Shown one piece after another: positions 42,104 to 53,660 of a stretch of DNA of 64,000 bases. The notes under the pieces were generated by a model. The model worked only from the letters and a program-made list of their open reading frames with translations. It ran no database searches and was not told the DNA's origin. The stretch's first letter is position 1. Every line of letters begins with the position of its first letter. The translations under genes and the position numbers were made by a program. The DNA lies in contig OX621252.1 in NCBI GenBank assembly GCA_951640165.1, forward strand, positions 8,898,501 through 8,962,500. Direction: 5' to 3'. This DNA comes from Pseudoips prasinana. Its lineage: Eukaryota; Arthropoda; Insecta; Lepidoptera; Nolidae.

Positions 42104-42295
42104 ACCGTGATACATAATAATACTATAAAGGCGATAGTTTGTGAGTGTTGAGTGTGTATGTTTGTTACTTCTTCACGTCTAAACGGGTGAAGCGATTTTA
42201 TTAAAATTTGGTATGGAGATAGCTGACACCCTGGATTAACACATAGGCTATAATTTATAAAGTTTAACGCGGGTAAAACCGTGGGACACAGCTAG
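42104..42295 (+). mobile_element. Helitron-like element, short subfamily
   Basis: From TACTATAAAGGCGATAGTTT to GGGACACAGCTAG before a T, with the hairpin CGCGGGTAAAACCGTG just upstream of the end. Its 5' end is worn. Confidence 0.65.
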
Positions 42296-43249
42296 TATTC
42301 CATAAAAGGAAGCACCACAATAACAAGTTCTTTGTAAAAGTTACAACTATTACACTTTACTGTTGACATTTTTTTAGAATGTCACTGACCGCCCGTTCAA
42401 TCCGCATCGATCAGCTGTGCGCTAAGAGTAAGCGCTCTATGTTGCATTGTTGTATATCATCAGATCTAGAACCTTCTTTTGTAGGTAGAACGGTTCACCA
42501 ACACAACACACGGTTCACAAACAAATAGGATTTTTGAAAACTTTCCACCAATCTTCACCAACAATAGTGTCTAGCTTGATGGTCACAGTTGTAACCTAAC
42601 GTACCCCAAATAACTTCCGGAAAACTCGTCTCTATCCTAATATGGAAGTTGCCCTCTCAGTATTTCTAGTCGCTCACTTAGTAATTTAGTCGCACGGCTA
42701 GAATTTTGATATTTGAAATGGATTAATTATAACCCACTTTTTGTAAGCTCGTTCTGGATTTTATTAGTAATCAATATTGGTTAGTTAATTATTCGCTTAC
42801 TCAAATTCATGCCGCTCAAGTTATTAAAACAGTATCTCATCATCAGTCACTAAGTATTGTTGTATTCGATCGTTTTATAATTCTAATATAAAGTGCAATA
42901 TTAAATACAACCATTTAGTACGTTTAGTATAAGTAACAATAATTTAATAATGTTTGAAATAATTATAAAACCACTTTTATTATGCATATAATAGGATAAA
43001 TTTTTCTGTCGACGATTCTGAGGGCCCTAATATCCAAAACACAAGTTAAATCGTATTTGGAATCAATAAAATACTTACTGTGTTGTATCCTATTGTATAA
43101 GCTAATAACATTACATTATATTATGATTTGTAAGGGGCTCAGTAATATTTATCGGAAATAAAGTAATTACTATTATTATAAATACAGAAAAGGGATAGAA
43201 AAATAACTATTATAAAATTATAAAATTCTAGTACTACATTTTATAATTT
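42296..43249. other. Unassigned AT-rich stretch
   Basis: No coding frame or repeat recognised. Confidence 0.5.
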
Positions 43250-43385
43250 ATTCTTTTCCTAGATCATAGAACCTGACTGAACATGTTGTATTTATTACAT
43301 TGATTTTGTCTTATATACCTACTTTACTAATAAGTATTATATGCAATGTAGTATCTTTTTTTTCCAAATAAAATAAAATAAAACT
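43250..43385 (+). mobile_element. LINE 3' end with AAATAAAAT tail
   Basis: Ends TTTTCCAAATAAAATAAAAT, like the tail at 6680-6705. No coding part. Confidence 0.4.
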
Positions 43386-43985
43386 TAAAACCTCATTGTA
43401 TTATACCAGCTTTTTACTAGTTTTTCAACGCCTAACCTTTTACCCACCAAGTCATTCTAGAGGTTGATTTATTCATTGCTTAACTTCTTCCTAGTGCTTA
43501 CAACTTTAGTAATTCAAAATTCGCATACAATTATAATAAAATTTACAGTTACTCTTACATATTCTACATATCGCTTTGTTCCTAACAAAAGGAGTATAAG
43601 TCACAAAACAGCATTTACAATAATTCTACAAAATTGCCGCTAAAACCGAACCTGCCGCCTTATAGACTATCGGCACGTAAAAACTTGAGACAAAAACAAT
43701 TTTCTATACATTTATGGGTTTAAAGATGGGATCACATGACGCTACCGGGGTGTTAAATATATCTGAGAATAAAATACATATCTTGGCCGAAATATGTAAT
43801 TTAATATACGTTCGGACAAATAATGTCATTAAATTCATCATTCATCAATAACATCTGAGTAATAGAACTTGGGGATAAAAATTACTATGGATGTACGTCC
43901 AGTTTTAATCTCCATACATACAGTAGTAGTCCTGTATTAGAAAGAATCTTAATGGATTCATTGGCAGAATCTTTAAGATTCTTTT
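43386..43985. other. Unassigned AT-rich stretch
   Basis: Nothing recognised. Confidence 0.5.
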
Positions 43986-43989
43986 TAAA

Positions 43990-44830
43990 CCGAGTTGTAT
44001 AGAAGGTTGTCAGTTCGACTTTCCATTTGTCATGATCTTTGCACACCTCTTTTGCCACTTTTACTGCATTATATTATTCAACATGCTCCCAGGTACTTTT
44101 GATCTGGCATTTCTTAAGTACATCTTCGATTTGGCCAGAGAATGTTTGACAAGGTTCCCCTTCCGGTTGTCCCATTCACACAGGCCTGGTTCTAAATGCT
44201 GAAACCATCTCAGCATACCTTTTTCAATATTAGTGCCTACATCATTGACCATTGACGGTCACCGTAGCCTAGTTGGTAGTGCTCCTGCCTACGAAGCTCG
44301 TGGTCCTGGGTTTGAATCCCGGTAAGTGCAAATATTTGTGTGATAAGCATGAATATTTGTTTCTGAGTCATGGATGTTTTCTATGTATATAAGTATTTAT
44401 CTATCTATATAAGTATGTATATCGTCGCCTGGTACCCATAGTACAAGCTTTGCTTAGTTTGGGGCTAGGATGATCTGTGTGACATTGTCCCTAGATATTA
44501 TTATATATTATTATATTATCCTCTTTCACATCACAACGCTGTCTTACGTCAGTATTTCATATTCTGTCTCTCAAAGTCACACCTCACCAGTATAGCATAT
44601 GATATTATGGCAAATGAAATTCTGGCAAGTGGGTGTAGCCCCTACTAGGCCTTCCTCTTCTGGTTGTATCATTCACACAGGCCTAGTATACTTCGTTTAC
44701 AAATATTCTTTCATTCATCCTTTCTTAATGCCCAAACCATCACACCTACCAACCTCTTTCACACCAAAACGCTGTCTTACATCAGTATTTCGGATTATGT
44801 CTCTCAAAGTCTAGAATTATATTTGCTATC
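43990..44830 (-). repeat. Old repeat, about two copies, interrupted by a SINE
   Basis: Copy 1 covers 43990-44255 and resumes at 44520-44590; copy 2 covers 44600-44830. Both share a CATTCACACAGGCCT block, CTCTTTCACA, then AACGCTGTCTTAC-TCAGTATTTC and TCTCTCAAAGTC. TTCCATTTGTCA-GATC-TTGCACACC links copy 1 to 53265-53385. I suspect an old LINE body read antisense, but no RT motif remains. Confidence 0.5.
44259..44515 (+). mobile_element. SINE family A
   Basis: Full copy from GGTCACCGTAGCCTAGTTGG to its ATT-rich tail; B box changed to GGTTTGAATCC. It interrupts the repeat described at 43990-44830. Confidence 0.85.
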
Positions 44831-44839
44831 TTCAAAAAT

Positions 44840-45210
44840 CCTATATGTCTCAGAAACAGAGATACCTTTTATATAATAATTTATACGTAAAAATATATGT
44901 GATTTACAATGTGAAGGATAAAAATAAACATTGATCGTAAAAGTTCATCACGTCCTTCTAGTAATAAAGTGATAACACCCCATGTAGAACGAGACAAAAC
45001 GTCTTGCGGACGGCGATATTAATTTTGTCCGCGAGAAAAATCCTTTTGTTCAGTACAGTACCCCGAGTGTCGCTATGCGTACCAAAATTTTACAAGTGAA
45101 AATAAAACATTTATAAGCTTAAGATATGCGCTCTGTAATACATACAAGCCAAGACAGGCTATTTTTCATAACAGGGCATTTATCAACACATGTTTATCAT
45201 ACGTACAGTT
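44840..45210. other. Unassigned stretch
   Basis: No feature recognised. Confidence 0.5.
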
Positions 45211-45225
45211 TATATTAATACTTGA

Positions 45226-45482
45226 TTGCCTCGTTGGGCTAGCGGTAGCGTGTTCAACCGCAGATAATGATGGTCCTGGGTTCAAATCCGGGTCGGACCA
45301 AAAAGTGACTTTGGGATTTTTCCGTGAAAAGAAATTTCTCAGTACCAGCCCGAAATCTGGGAGTTGGCGGTATTACACCCCCGTACCGGATCATGAGAAT
45401 GATGGATTAGAAAGTGCTGCGCAGTTGGCTATTCTCCCTTGAAAGTGGCCGCCATGGCCTAAATTGAGCCGGCAGGACACTG
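45226..45482 (+). mobile_element. SINE family C with 13-bp target-site duplication
   Basis: TATTAATACTTGA is directly repeated at 45213-45225 and 45483-45495. The head has GGGCTAGCGGTAGCGTG and B box GGTTCAAATCC (45279-45289). The body contains GGGAGTTGGCGGTATTACAC and ends GCCGGCAGGACACTG with no A-rich tail. It inserted just 5' of an older copy. Confidence 0.85.
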
Positions 45483-45495
45483 TATTAATACTTGA

Positions 45496-45765
45496 CTGGC
45501 ACGTTGGTCTATCGGTAGCGTAGTCAGCCACGCTTAATAGAGTCCTGAATTAAAATCCCTGGTAAGGCGAAGAAATGATATTGGGAGTTACAACACCCTA
45601 CCTTCGAAATCTGAAGAGTGGTGTTGGCAGACGCCCTGTCGTGTCAGACACACTTCCCATCGGATTGTAAGTGTGAGACAATAGAGAGTGCCTAGATATT
45701 TACCCTATAATACTCCCTCCATAGTCGAAACTAGCCCCCATAGCCAAAAGTCAGCTAGTACTTAA
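45496..45765 (+). mobile_element. SINE family C, older copy
   Basis: CTGGCACGTTGGTCTATCGG head, decayed B box (GAATTAAAATCC), then GGGAGTTACAACACCC and a CCATAGCC-AAA end. Clearly more diverged than its left neighbour. Confidence 0.7.
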
Positions 45766-45808
45766 ATTTTGTCATTGACTAAAATATATTAAAAATCGCT
45801 CTGTATAC

Positions 45809-45902
45809 CTAAGATTTAGTTGGTTCTATTTTGCTGTGATGTTTAGGTGAACATCTATATGTTGTGATTATACTACACAAAATAGAACCAACTAAATCTT
45901 AG
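45809..45902. repeat. 94-bp fold-back with perfect 25-bp arms
   Basis: Arms 45809-45833 and 45878-45902 (starting CTAAGATTTAGTTGG) are exact reverse complements around a 44-nt loop. It could be a minimal MITE; no clear target duplication is seen. Confidence 0.85.
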
Positions 45903-45909
45903 TCCTATG

Positions 45910-46515
45910 TGATTACAACTCTTTCAACTTATTGAATCGTTATATTTAAAAAACGGTGGCTCTTAGGAAAAAGTATTGATACATTTTTTATAGATAATTA
46001 TCTAATCTACAATTTTGTCTCAGAACATTTTATGATAAAACTTATCGTTTTACTGAAAATCGCGAAAAACCCGTTTTTGTGACGTATGCCCCGCGTAATT
46101 TTTTTGCACTTGCCGGATTGATGAGGACTTTCACATTTCCTTCCAATAGTGTAATGAACGATCCTAGCAATTTTCAGCCTAATGGGAATTATTGTAACCT
46201 TTGATGTCTAAATTGACCGGACCATATATATAGTCCGGTCATAACATTACATTGTATTTTATCATATCATTGCAAGTACATAGAACTAGAAGCGTATAAT
46301 ACACATTTTTAGTAGCTATCGCGGACTTTTTATATTATAAATTCTACCGAAAATTAGGTAGTCTGAATAACTATAGTACGTCTAAACCGCGACTGCCTAT
46401 AAAACAGACCTTGCTAAATAACTACTAAGCTAATATACGACTTACTTCTAATTAAAATGATGTGCTTTGTTTATTTTCGGTAGTTGTCCAAATTTAAGAA
46501 CAAATATTTTAGTTC
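45910..46515. other. Unassigned stretch
   Basis: Nothing coding. GGACCATATATATAGTCC at about 46218 is a small imperfect palindrome. Confidence 0.5.
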
Positions 46516-46519
46516 TCAT

Positions 46520-46700
46520 ATCGCTATGTAAGCCGTACCTTATCGGCGGCAGTGCAGCGCAGGCGGCGCTTTCACGCGGCGCGCGCCCGCGCATACCGCG
46601 CCAGATGTGGCACGCTCGCTCTTCCGCAAGCCCGCTCAAAAGCTTGCGACGCGCCACCACATGTGTGGCCGATACACTCGAGTTAAAACTATTCAAAGTG
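46520..46700. promoter_or_regulatory. CpG-rich island
   Basis: CACGCGGCGCGCGCCCGCGC and neighbours form a 180-bp GC island with frames open on both strands (46448-46696 minus, 46467-46712 plus), as expected from base composition. It contains ACCACATGTGTGG, an E-box palindrome. No repeat relation in the window. Confidence 0.35.
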
Positions 46701-46971
46701 GATATAAGATGAATAGTTTGGATGTAATATAATAGTTAAAATATTGGCTACGCGTTGTTGCTAGCCATGTAAGCTGGTCGGCTATCAATCGAGCTAAACA
46801 AGAACACCTACGATAGACACTAAGCTAAGCTTGAACTTTAACTGTTCCAAATATCATACACCTCGGTCCGCGCAATTTTCTTAAAAAGGGGTATAAAGTT
46901 ATTGCTTCAGGTATTAATATTATAATGATAATACCAGTTTTAACGTTATGTTGTATTTAAAATTATAGATT

Positions 46972-47160
46972 ACTGGCTGTGCCCCGCGCTTTTACCCGCG
47001 TTAAACTTTATAAATTATTATAAAGTTTAATAGCCTATGTGTTATTTGGATATTTAAGCTATATTACTACAAGGTTTCATCAAAATCCGTTCGGTAGTTT
47101 TTGCGTGAAAGGGTAACAAACATACACACCCACAAACTTTCGCCTTTATGATGTTAGTGT
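46972..47160 (-). mobile_element. Helitron-like element, short subfamily
   Basis: Minus-strand copy: terminal GCTGTGCCCCGCG at 46976, ACAAACTTTCGCCTTTATGA at the 5' end. The CTAG end has changed (CTGG on the plus strand). Confidence 0.6.
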
Positions 47161-47362
47161 AATTTGAAAAAAAATATGATATTATTTTTTTGTTGGTTTC
47201 AGTTGAAACCTTACATCATCATACAAACTCTATACAAAATATGTATCTTACATAACAATAACCTTCCCCACTCACCAATTAATAAAAGAACTACAACTAA
47301 TTAAATTTTAAATTACAGAATAGTTTTGCCTACCTCTTCGATTTGTTGTTTTTTATATATAA

Positions 47363-47663
47363 CTAGCTGTGCCCCGCGGTTTTACTCGCGTTAAACTTCA
47401 TGAATTACCACAGCTCCTCTCCCGTAGGTGATAGCGTGATCATATGTAGCCTATATGTTGACCCGACCTCTTAGTAATATTCATGAAAATTTTGAAGTAA
47501 TTCCATGCAGTACTTTTTGAGTTTAGCCCGGACATACAGACAAAAATTCTAAAAACTATATTTTTGGCTTCGACATCGATTGTAGATCACGCCTCAAATA
47601 TCCTTTTAAAAAAATATTCAATGTACAGTTTTGACTTTCCTACGATTTTATTATATGTATAGA
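47363..47663 (-). mobile_element. Helitron-like element, full copy
   Basis: The minus strand starts TCTATACATATAATAAAATC (47663) and ends ACAGCTAG (47363), the same ends as 21996-22323. The 3' hairpin is present (CGCGAGTAAAACCGCGG). Confidence 0.7.
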
Positions 47664-47671
47664 TTTCGACC

Positions 47672-48110
47672 GAGTTAATTTGATGTTAAGTGATCAGCGC
47701 CGCTCATGGACGCTTGCAACACCAGGGCCCTGTTTAATAAACGTTACCATTCGACGATTGTAAATAAGTTTCATATTCTGTAAAGTTGAATGACAAGTGT
47801 TGTTCAATAAACTTTACAATTATGTAAAAGTCTCAAGTAAATATGTTACAAATATTGTAAGTATAAATGCTGCAGAGGGTCCGCAGATCTTTGCCAGCCA
47901 TTAAGAAAGGAATAGACCCGCTTCTTGAAGGTTGCCATGTCATACCGGATCGGAAATACCTCCGCAGTTAATTGATGCCATAGAGTACTAGCACGTGGTA
48001 AAAATTGTCTAAACAAGTATTCCAAAGAGAGACATAGTTTAGAAATTAATTTATCCGTTTGCGCCTACGATTCACAGACAATTGTAACATGTTTTTTTTT
48101 TGTATCGGGA
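47672..48110 (-). mobile_element. LINE 3' end, minus strand
   Basis: ATGTTAAGTGATCAGCGCCG, then CTCATGGACGCTTGCAACAC, a 3' end I recognise as common in Lepidoptera, followed by coding-like sequence with stops (TTGCCATGTCATACCGGATC). Clade uncertain. Confidence 0.5.
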
Positions 48111-48410
48111 CAAAATACTTAAATTGTTAAACATTTGGTTTGATGAATGATTAATTAGAAACTAACTGATTACGTCACAATAACAATACGAGTTTATTAA
48201 AACCCGCAGCATAAAGAGAACAAGCTGTATAAAAAAGCATAATAATAGGTCAGCGCCGTCTCTTTTGTAAAAGACTTCAACGGTGCTCCTAGGGTGAAAT
48301 AAAACTTTAATTGACTACGATTTATTTTTCATTTGACTTTCAAGTTTTCAAATTGTTATTTTTGTGTTTTGGGTAATTGTTGTGTAAGTAAATATGGTGT
48401 ATTTTAATAT

Positions 48411-48625
48411 TGTTGACTGCCTCATTGGTCTAATGGTAGCGTGTTTAACTGAATTTGGTGAGGTCCCGGGTTTAAATCCTGAGTGGTACCCAATGTAATT
48501 TTGAGATTTTTCTGATAAGATAATTTCTCAATATCAGCTTGAAGACTGGGAGTTATTGTACCCCCGTGCTTTGGAGAGCTTGTAAAGCCGTGGAACCTGT
48601 ACCTGACCTCTTGTGGTTGTGTCAC
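48411..48625 (+). mobile_element. SINE family C, diverged
   Basis: TGACTGCCTCATTGGTCTAA, TGGTAGCGTG head, B box GGTTTAAATCC (48469-48479), body TTTGAGATTTTTCTGATAAG and GGGAGTTATTGTACCCCC. The open frame on the minus strand here is a shadow. Confidence 0.7.
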
Positions 48626-49080
48626 TAGTCGTGTAATATGATCATGCGTTTTTATTTCTTTCCTTGGTATATATTTCTTTGTTTTTATAATTGAAAGAGC
48701 GCAACATAAGCATTATTTGCCTAAAAGAAGTCTTCTTATACGACTCAAAATGAGAGTGATTGAATAGAAAGTGCCCCAGTGTAACACACTGGGACATAAT
48801 ATGTCCTTGTTCAATTTAATATGTCCCGCGGTAATGACTAGTCACTAGAACATTATTATTATTATATCCATATAATAATAATTATGTCCAAGAGACTACT
48901 AGGAACTACAAATGAAAGCATTTACAAACAACGTTGAAATTGCGAAACATTCCAACGTACAAAAAATAAAGTAATACATAAAACTAAAGTGATAATCTCT
49001 TTCTTCTTCAAGTCAGTTTAAAACTAAATACCTTTATTGTAAATTATATAAATATTGTTTTAAATATTGTTGGTTTAAAT
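48626..49080. other. Unassigned stretch
   Basis: Nothing recognised. Confidence 0.5.
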
Positions 49081-49300
49081 ATGCTGGGACATTAATCACA
49101 CACGGCCATGTGATCCCAAACTAAACAGAGCTTGTACTATGGAAACCAGATAACTGATATACTTACATATTATACTATTTTTCTTTTCTAAATACATACT
49201 TATATAGATAATTTACACCCAGACTCAGGACAAACAAACATGTTCATGCACACAAATATCTGTCCTAGGTGGGAATCATACCCACGACCTCCGGCATGAA
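49081..49300 (-). mobile_element. SINE family B, head-truncated
   Basis: From GCTGGGACATTAATCACACA to CACGACCTCCGGCATGAAAA; the A box region is missing. Confidence 0.8.
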
Positions 49301-49557
49301 AAAATATAAGTAAACTGATAATTTCCTTCAAAACTGATTACCTTTTTTGTAAATTATATGAATATGAAACTTGCTTAAAGTGTAGGACGTGAAACATGCA
49401 TGTCAGGGTTAATAGTGATTAAGATTTATGTCTGCCACCTCATTATCGGTTGATTTATGTGGCCCTACTACGGAGTGTGATAAATAATATTGATACATAC
49501 TGGATCTTAACATCGTTGCTGATGTATCTTTGGTGATTCCGGTTTAATATTGTCGTA

Positions 49558-49733
49558 TCCTACTAATATTATAATGCGAAAGTTTGTGAGTATGGATGTT
49601 TGTTATTCTTTCACGCAAAAACTATCGAACGGCTTTTAATTAAACTTTGTAGTCCTATAGCATATATATCCGAATAACACATAGGCTATAATTTATAAAG
49701 TTTAACTCGTGTAATATCCCTAGGCTCTGCTAG
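49558..49733 (+). mobile_element. Helitron-like element, short subfamily, complete
   Basis: TCCTACTAATATTATAATGC after A at the 5' end and GCTCTGCTAG before T at the 3' end. The 176-bp body contains AAAGTTTGTGAGTATGGATG and TATAATTTATAAAGTTTAAC. Confidence 0.7.
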
Positions 49734-50224
49734 TACTAAATAAATAAGGAGAGTAGAATAGAGTTCATCTTCCTCACAGTTTACTATAACATTCTTAAAT
49801 ATGTATTTTAATAAGGTATCGTATGTAAATATTAGTGTGTATTTCATCAATATTTTACCCGTAGAGGTACATAATTATAATATTTTGTTGTACACTGCTT
49901 GTTCCATTATACTTTAAAATCTTAGTGTCCTCATGGTTAGCTGGAAAAAAAATTCATTAATTAAATAACTTCGCCTATTTTCATACCTTGTCTTTTGAAA
50001 CATTTAACTAACATGTATGATTCTGTGTGCAATTAAGAATAACCAGCTTTCTTAAGGGCATTGGGTAGGCCGTATGTGTCCAACATACATTTTTCTTTTT
50101 GTATCAAAATTGGCAACATTCATGAAGTAAAGTAGTAAGTAAAGTGCAAACCTATTGGTTATAACAATAGATTTACACTTGCACGACTTTTGATAAGTTA
50201 AGATTTTAATATATCTAAAGGATT
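49734..50224. other. Unassigned stretch
   Basis: Nothing recognised. Confidence 0.5.
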
Positions 50225-50400
50225 GGCTGCCCACGCAGCTTGGGTAAGCCCCCTACAAGACGGACCGATGATCTTGTGAGGATCGCTGGAAGTCGCTGGA
50301 TGCGGATACCGCAAGACCGGCATTTGTGGAGATCTTTGGGAACGGCCTTTGTCCAGCAGTGGGCGTCTTTCGGCTGATATGATGAAGATGATGATGAAAG
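50225..50400 (+). mobile_element. RTE LINE 3' end
   Basis: Matches 12955-13110 (CCCCCTACAAGACGGACCGA through TTTCGGCTGATATGATGA) with a tail of ATGATG repeats. Confidence 0.85.
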
Positions 50401-50653
50401 GCTGGCTTACAATGTGTTATCAAACACTCTCCTTGTCAAATAGTCAAATAGTCATTTATTGGTAAGATTTCTTACATGTCATGATAATGATTACAAAAAT
50501 ATATTAAATGTCTAAACAATGTCAAAATATGTCAAATCAAAAATACTATAAACTGAACTTGAGTCAAATACATAATAATTTGTTCAAAAACATAAAAAAG
50601 AAAATAGGTCAACATAGTCAGCAAGTCAAAATCATAAATTACATATTATTATG

Positions 50654-51368
50654 TCAACTATTAGATTTGAAATGGATAAATTCATCAACGGAATAGAACG
50701 ATTGCTCGATAAGCCACCGTTTTAACCGATTTTTAAAACTCATTAAGGTTGGGGCACTTGATATGCTCAATGGTAGTTTATTATACACTGTGCAGCCCAT
50801 AACATGAGTAGTTTTGGATGTTTTAGTCAGTGTCCTCGGTACCGACGTCAGCGTATTGCTATGCCGTGTGCAATAGGTGTGTATCTCACTCCGCTTGGTA
50901 TACAGGTCTATTTTTACTCTAACGTACACTGCAACTTGGTACAGCACTATTGAAGGTAACGTCATGATACCCAATTTTTTGAAGTGAGGCTTTGCGGATA
51001 CGTCTTGTGGTATATTAACTAAATGCTCGCTCCCAGTCTGCAGCGCGTCCCCAAAGCTCCGCACCATATTGGAGCAGCGAATGCACCGTAGCAAAATAAC
51101 ACGCGCGGACCTCTGCCACTGACACTATTTTACGCAATCGGCCGAGGGCGAAGCATGCACTCTCCAATCTTCCGCATATTTTATCAATATGGTTATCCCA
51201 CTTGAAGCACTTGTCAATCTCGAACCCTAAGAATGTAGTTGTTTCAACTTGCGCAATGCTCACTCCATTCGCCGATACCGTCAGAGGTCTTGGAGACCGG
51301 CCGACAGTACAAAGTGAATGAAATGGGTTTTTGCTACGTTGAGAACAAGTCCATTCATACGGAACCAC
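50654..51368 (-). pseudogene. LINE RT C-terminal part, in two frames
   Basis: Two overlapping minus-strand frames continue the RT. 51015-51368 carries TTTFLGFEIDKCFKWDNHID and then LRKIVSVAEVRACYFATVHS, followed by the LLQYGAELWG motif of LINE thumb domains. 50654-51094 takes over after a second frameshift at about 51020-51060 with a YCTRHSN motif and VYNKLPLSISSAP then FKNRLKRWLIEQ, the typical end of such proteins. The stop is at 50654. Confidence 0.8.
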
Positions 51369-52504
51369 TGATCAAGCTGGGCAGCTGCTTTATTTAGCTT
51401 TTGCTCCAAATGATCGACCGTCTTCGCTGTAACTATGGCCACGACGTCATCCGCGTACATTAGTATTTCAGCATCAGTTACGGTGTTCGGCAAATCATTT
51501 AGGAGCAACGAAAATAAAATATTAGACACCGACGAGCCCTGTGCCACACCTATCGTCGACTTTAATGGGTCTGATCTTTCCTTGCCCTCGCAATCCACCA
51601 CCACTTGTGATCTGTCATGCAGCAACTCTGTCAATAGTGCATGTGACGGGCCATCCACTCCATAGTGCTGTAATTTTACAGCAATCACAGCGCGGTCGGC
51701 CACGTCAAACGCCCTTGACAAATCACAGCACATCAAAGCTACCTGCTGTTGGTCCTCCTTGGCAGCTAGTACTTGGCGTATGAGTTCGCGGGTCAAAGTT
51801 GTGGTCGATCTACCTTCTCTGTAAGCATACTGTTTGTCCGTAAGGGCGTCTGTAGTCGTCAGAAACTTAATTAAGTGGGAACTTAGGCCGTTCTCGAAAA
51901 TCTTTGCCACCGTGGGAATAATCGACACTGGCCTATAGTTATCGATGCAGTCCTTTTTCCCCTTACTTTTAAAAAGTGGTGAAATTTTACTATGTTTCAA
52001 TGGTGCAGGGAACTCACCTACTTTCAAACATAAATTGAAAAGTTCGGCAAGGACGGGTGCTAAAGGTATAGCCGCTAACCTGATGAGTTTCATCGAAATA
52101 CCATAAGTGTCTTTCGACGGCTTAGGTGTGATACGCGTTACAATGATCTGGTACACCTCATCATCTGTGAACGGATTCAACCGTAGTGAACGGTCAGCTG
52201 GACGGCTCACAGCATAGAGCTCATCTCTTACACGCTGTAAATCAGCACAAGGTGCACCACAAGCAGTTACTGCTCCAAGAAAACGAGCATTCATAGCGTC
52301 CAATGCAGATTTTTTCGAGTGGTATGGTTTCCCATCCACATCCTTAACAATATTAGTAAAGTCAAGACGGGGTGTGTTATCTTTTCCTCTCTCCTTGTGT
52401 ACAACAGCCCACATTGCCTTACAGGTATTGTGAGAGTTTTTAATTAAATTTGAATTATGTCTAGATTTTGTGTCATAAATTAAATTGTCAAAATATATTT
52501 TCAT
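51281..52504 (-). pseudogene. LINE reverse transcriptase (main part)
   Basis: A 407-residue frame. RT motifs in order: PSKDTYGISMKLIRL near 125, NYRPVSIIPTV from 189, YAYREGRSTTTLT, MCCDLSRAFDVADR, GVAQGSSVSNILFS and the catalytic YADD at 350-353. The motif set and the C-terminal pieces that follow resemble the Daphne/CR1-like part of the Jockey superfamily; this is inferred. After residue about 395 (KTHFIHFV) the frame shifts, and the protein continues in the frame of 51015-51368. It would copy the element's RNA into DNA, but the catalytic frame lacks its endonuclease and connected C-terminus. Confidence 0.85.
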
Positions 52505-52660
52505 GTCAGTAATAAAATTAGTTAGTATTATATTATTCGGATTATATTGTTAGCTAATTGTAGCCTAATTCAAAAGCTTTAAAACAATTTAAATTTATCG
52601 AAAGTCTACTTATGCAAATCTACTTATTCGCCATGCTAGCTTGGCTACATAGTTTGACGG

Positions 52661-52925
52661 GCCTGTTGGCGTGGTTGGCAAATGCTTGCTTTTCACGCCG
52701 GAGGTCGTGGGTTCGATTCCCACCCAGGACAGATATTTTTGTGCATGAACATGTCTGTTTGTCTTGAGTCTGGGTGTAATTTATCTATATAAGTAAGAAT
52801 TTACAAAAAAAAAGTAGTACATGTAGTATATCAGTCATCTGGTTTCCATAATACAAGCTCTGCTTAGTTCGGGATCAGATGGCCGTGTGTCAATAATGTC
52901 CCAGGATATTATATTATATTATTTA
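52661..52925 (+). mobile_element. SINE family B (best plus-strand copy)
   Basis: Head CCTGTTGGCGTGGTTGGCAA with B box GGTTCGATTCC (52710-52720), body GTCTGGGTGTAATTTATCTA, a CAAGCTCTGCTTAG block and an ATT tail. Used as the family reference. Confidence 0.88.
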
Positions 52926-53264
52926 ATAGTTGGTTAGTCCCCGTTAAGATTAGCCTGTCACAAATACATCTAGCAACTAGACTTGCCTCCGTTGAGACTA
53001 TTCACCATTCTCTAATTCCAGACGGACGTTATTATTATATACCTAGATAAAACAATATTACAGTCGCAAAAATTAAAAACTGAACCCCTGGTATTTAAGT
53101 TATAACCTCGTTTAAACCCGACAGCAGGCACGTAGCCATAAACCCCACAGTTTATAGAGCGCCGATGTCCTCTCGGTGCCCCTTATCCTCCGTTAGCTCT
53201 ATAGCTGCGACTGCTGTACACGCAAAAGCGGGCAGAGGAGCGGACATAGCGGAAAAAGTACATA
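52926..53264. other. Unassigned stretch
   Basis: Nothing recognised; short frames on both strands at 53152-53392 overlap each other. Confidence 0.4.
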
Positions 53265-53385
53265 GACTCACGCCCGTTTCTGAGGTAGGCAGATACAACG
53301 GACTTCCATTTGTCACGATCCTTGCACACCTCATCAGTCTCGTTTACTGCCATTATATTCTTCATAGATATACAAAAACAATGCC
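53265..53385 (-). repeat. Fragment of the 43990-44830 repeat
   Basis: CTTCCATTTGTCACGATCC and TTGCACACCTC, then TTTACTGCCATTATATTCTT, match 44010-44085. Confidence 0.6.
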
Positions 53386-53559
53386 ATAACATACAAATAC
53401 AGACACTAATACTTACAAGTCAAGTTCAGCAGCATCCGATACAAATCCCACTTCTGACACCATGTTAAGTTCCAGTCCAGGGAGTTCATCGGGAGATACA
53501 AATACACATCATGCATAAAACATTTATTATTAGGTTTAATATCCACTCCTTCATTTGTT

Positions 53560-53660
53560 ACACACCTTCAGGAATGCTATAAGACCGCCCATTCTACAAG
53601 ATTGTATTATTTTTATCCAATTTGAGTGTGTACAATAAAGAGTATTCTATTCTACAATTT
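53560..53660 (+). mobile_element. LINE 3' end with ATTCT tail
   Basis: ACCGCCCATTCTACAAGATT and GTGTACAATAAAGAGTATTC followed by TATTCTA, a 3' end I recognise as common in Lepidoptera. Confidence 0.45.

Larger units (their letters stand above)
50437..52545 (-). mobile_element. Decayed Jockey-superfamily LINE, endonuclease missing
   Basis: Read on the minus strand, the copy starts inside the region just before the RT (about 52545), covers the RT and C-terminal domain in three frames, and ends at 50437 in a 3' UTR with a repeated ACTATTTG tail (CAAATAGTCAAATAGTCA on the plus strand). No endonuclease is left, so it is 5'-truncated. No target duplication found. Confidence 0.8.
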
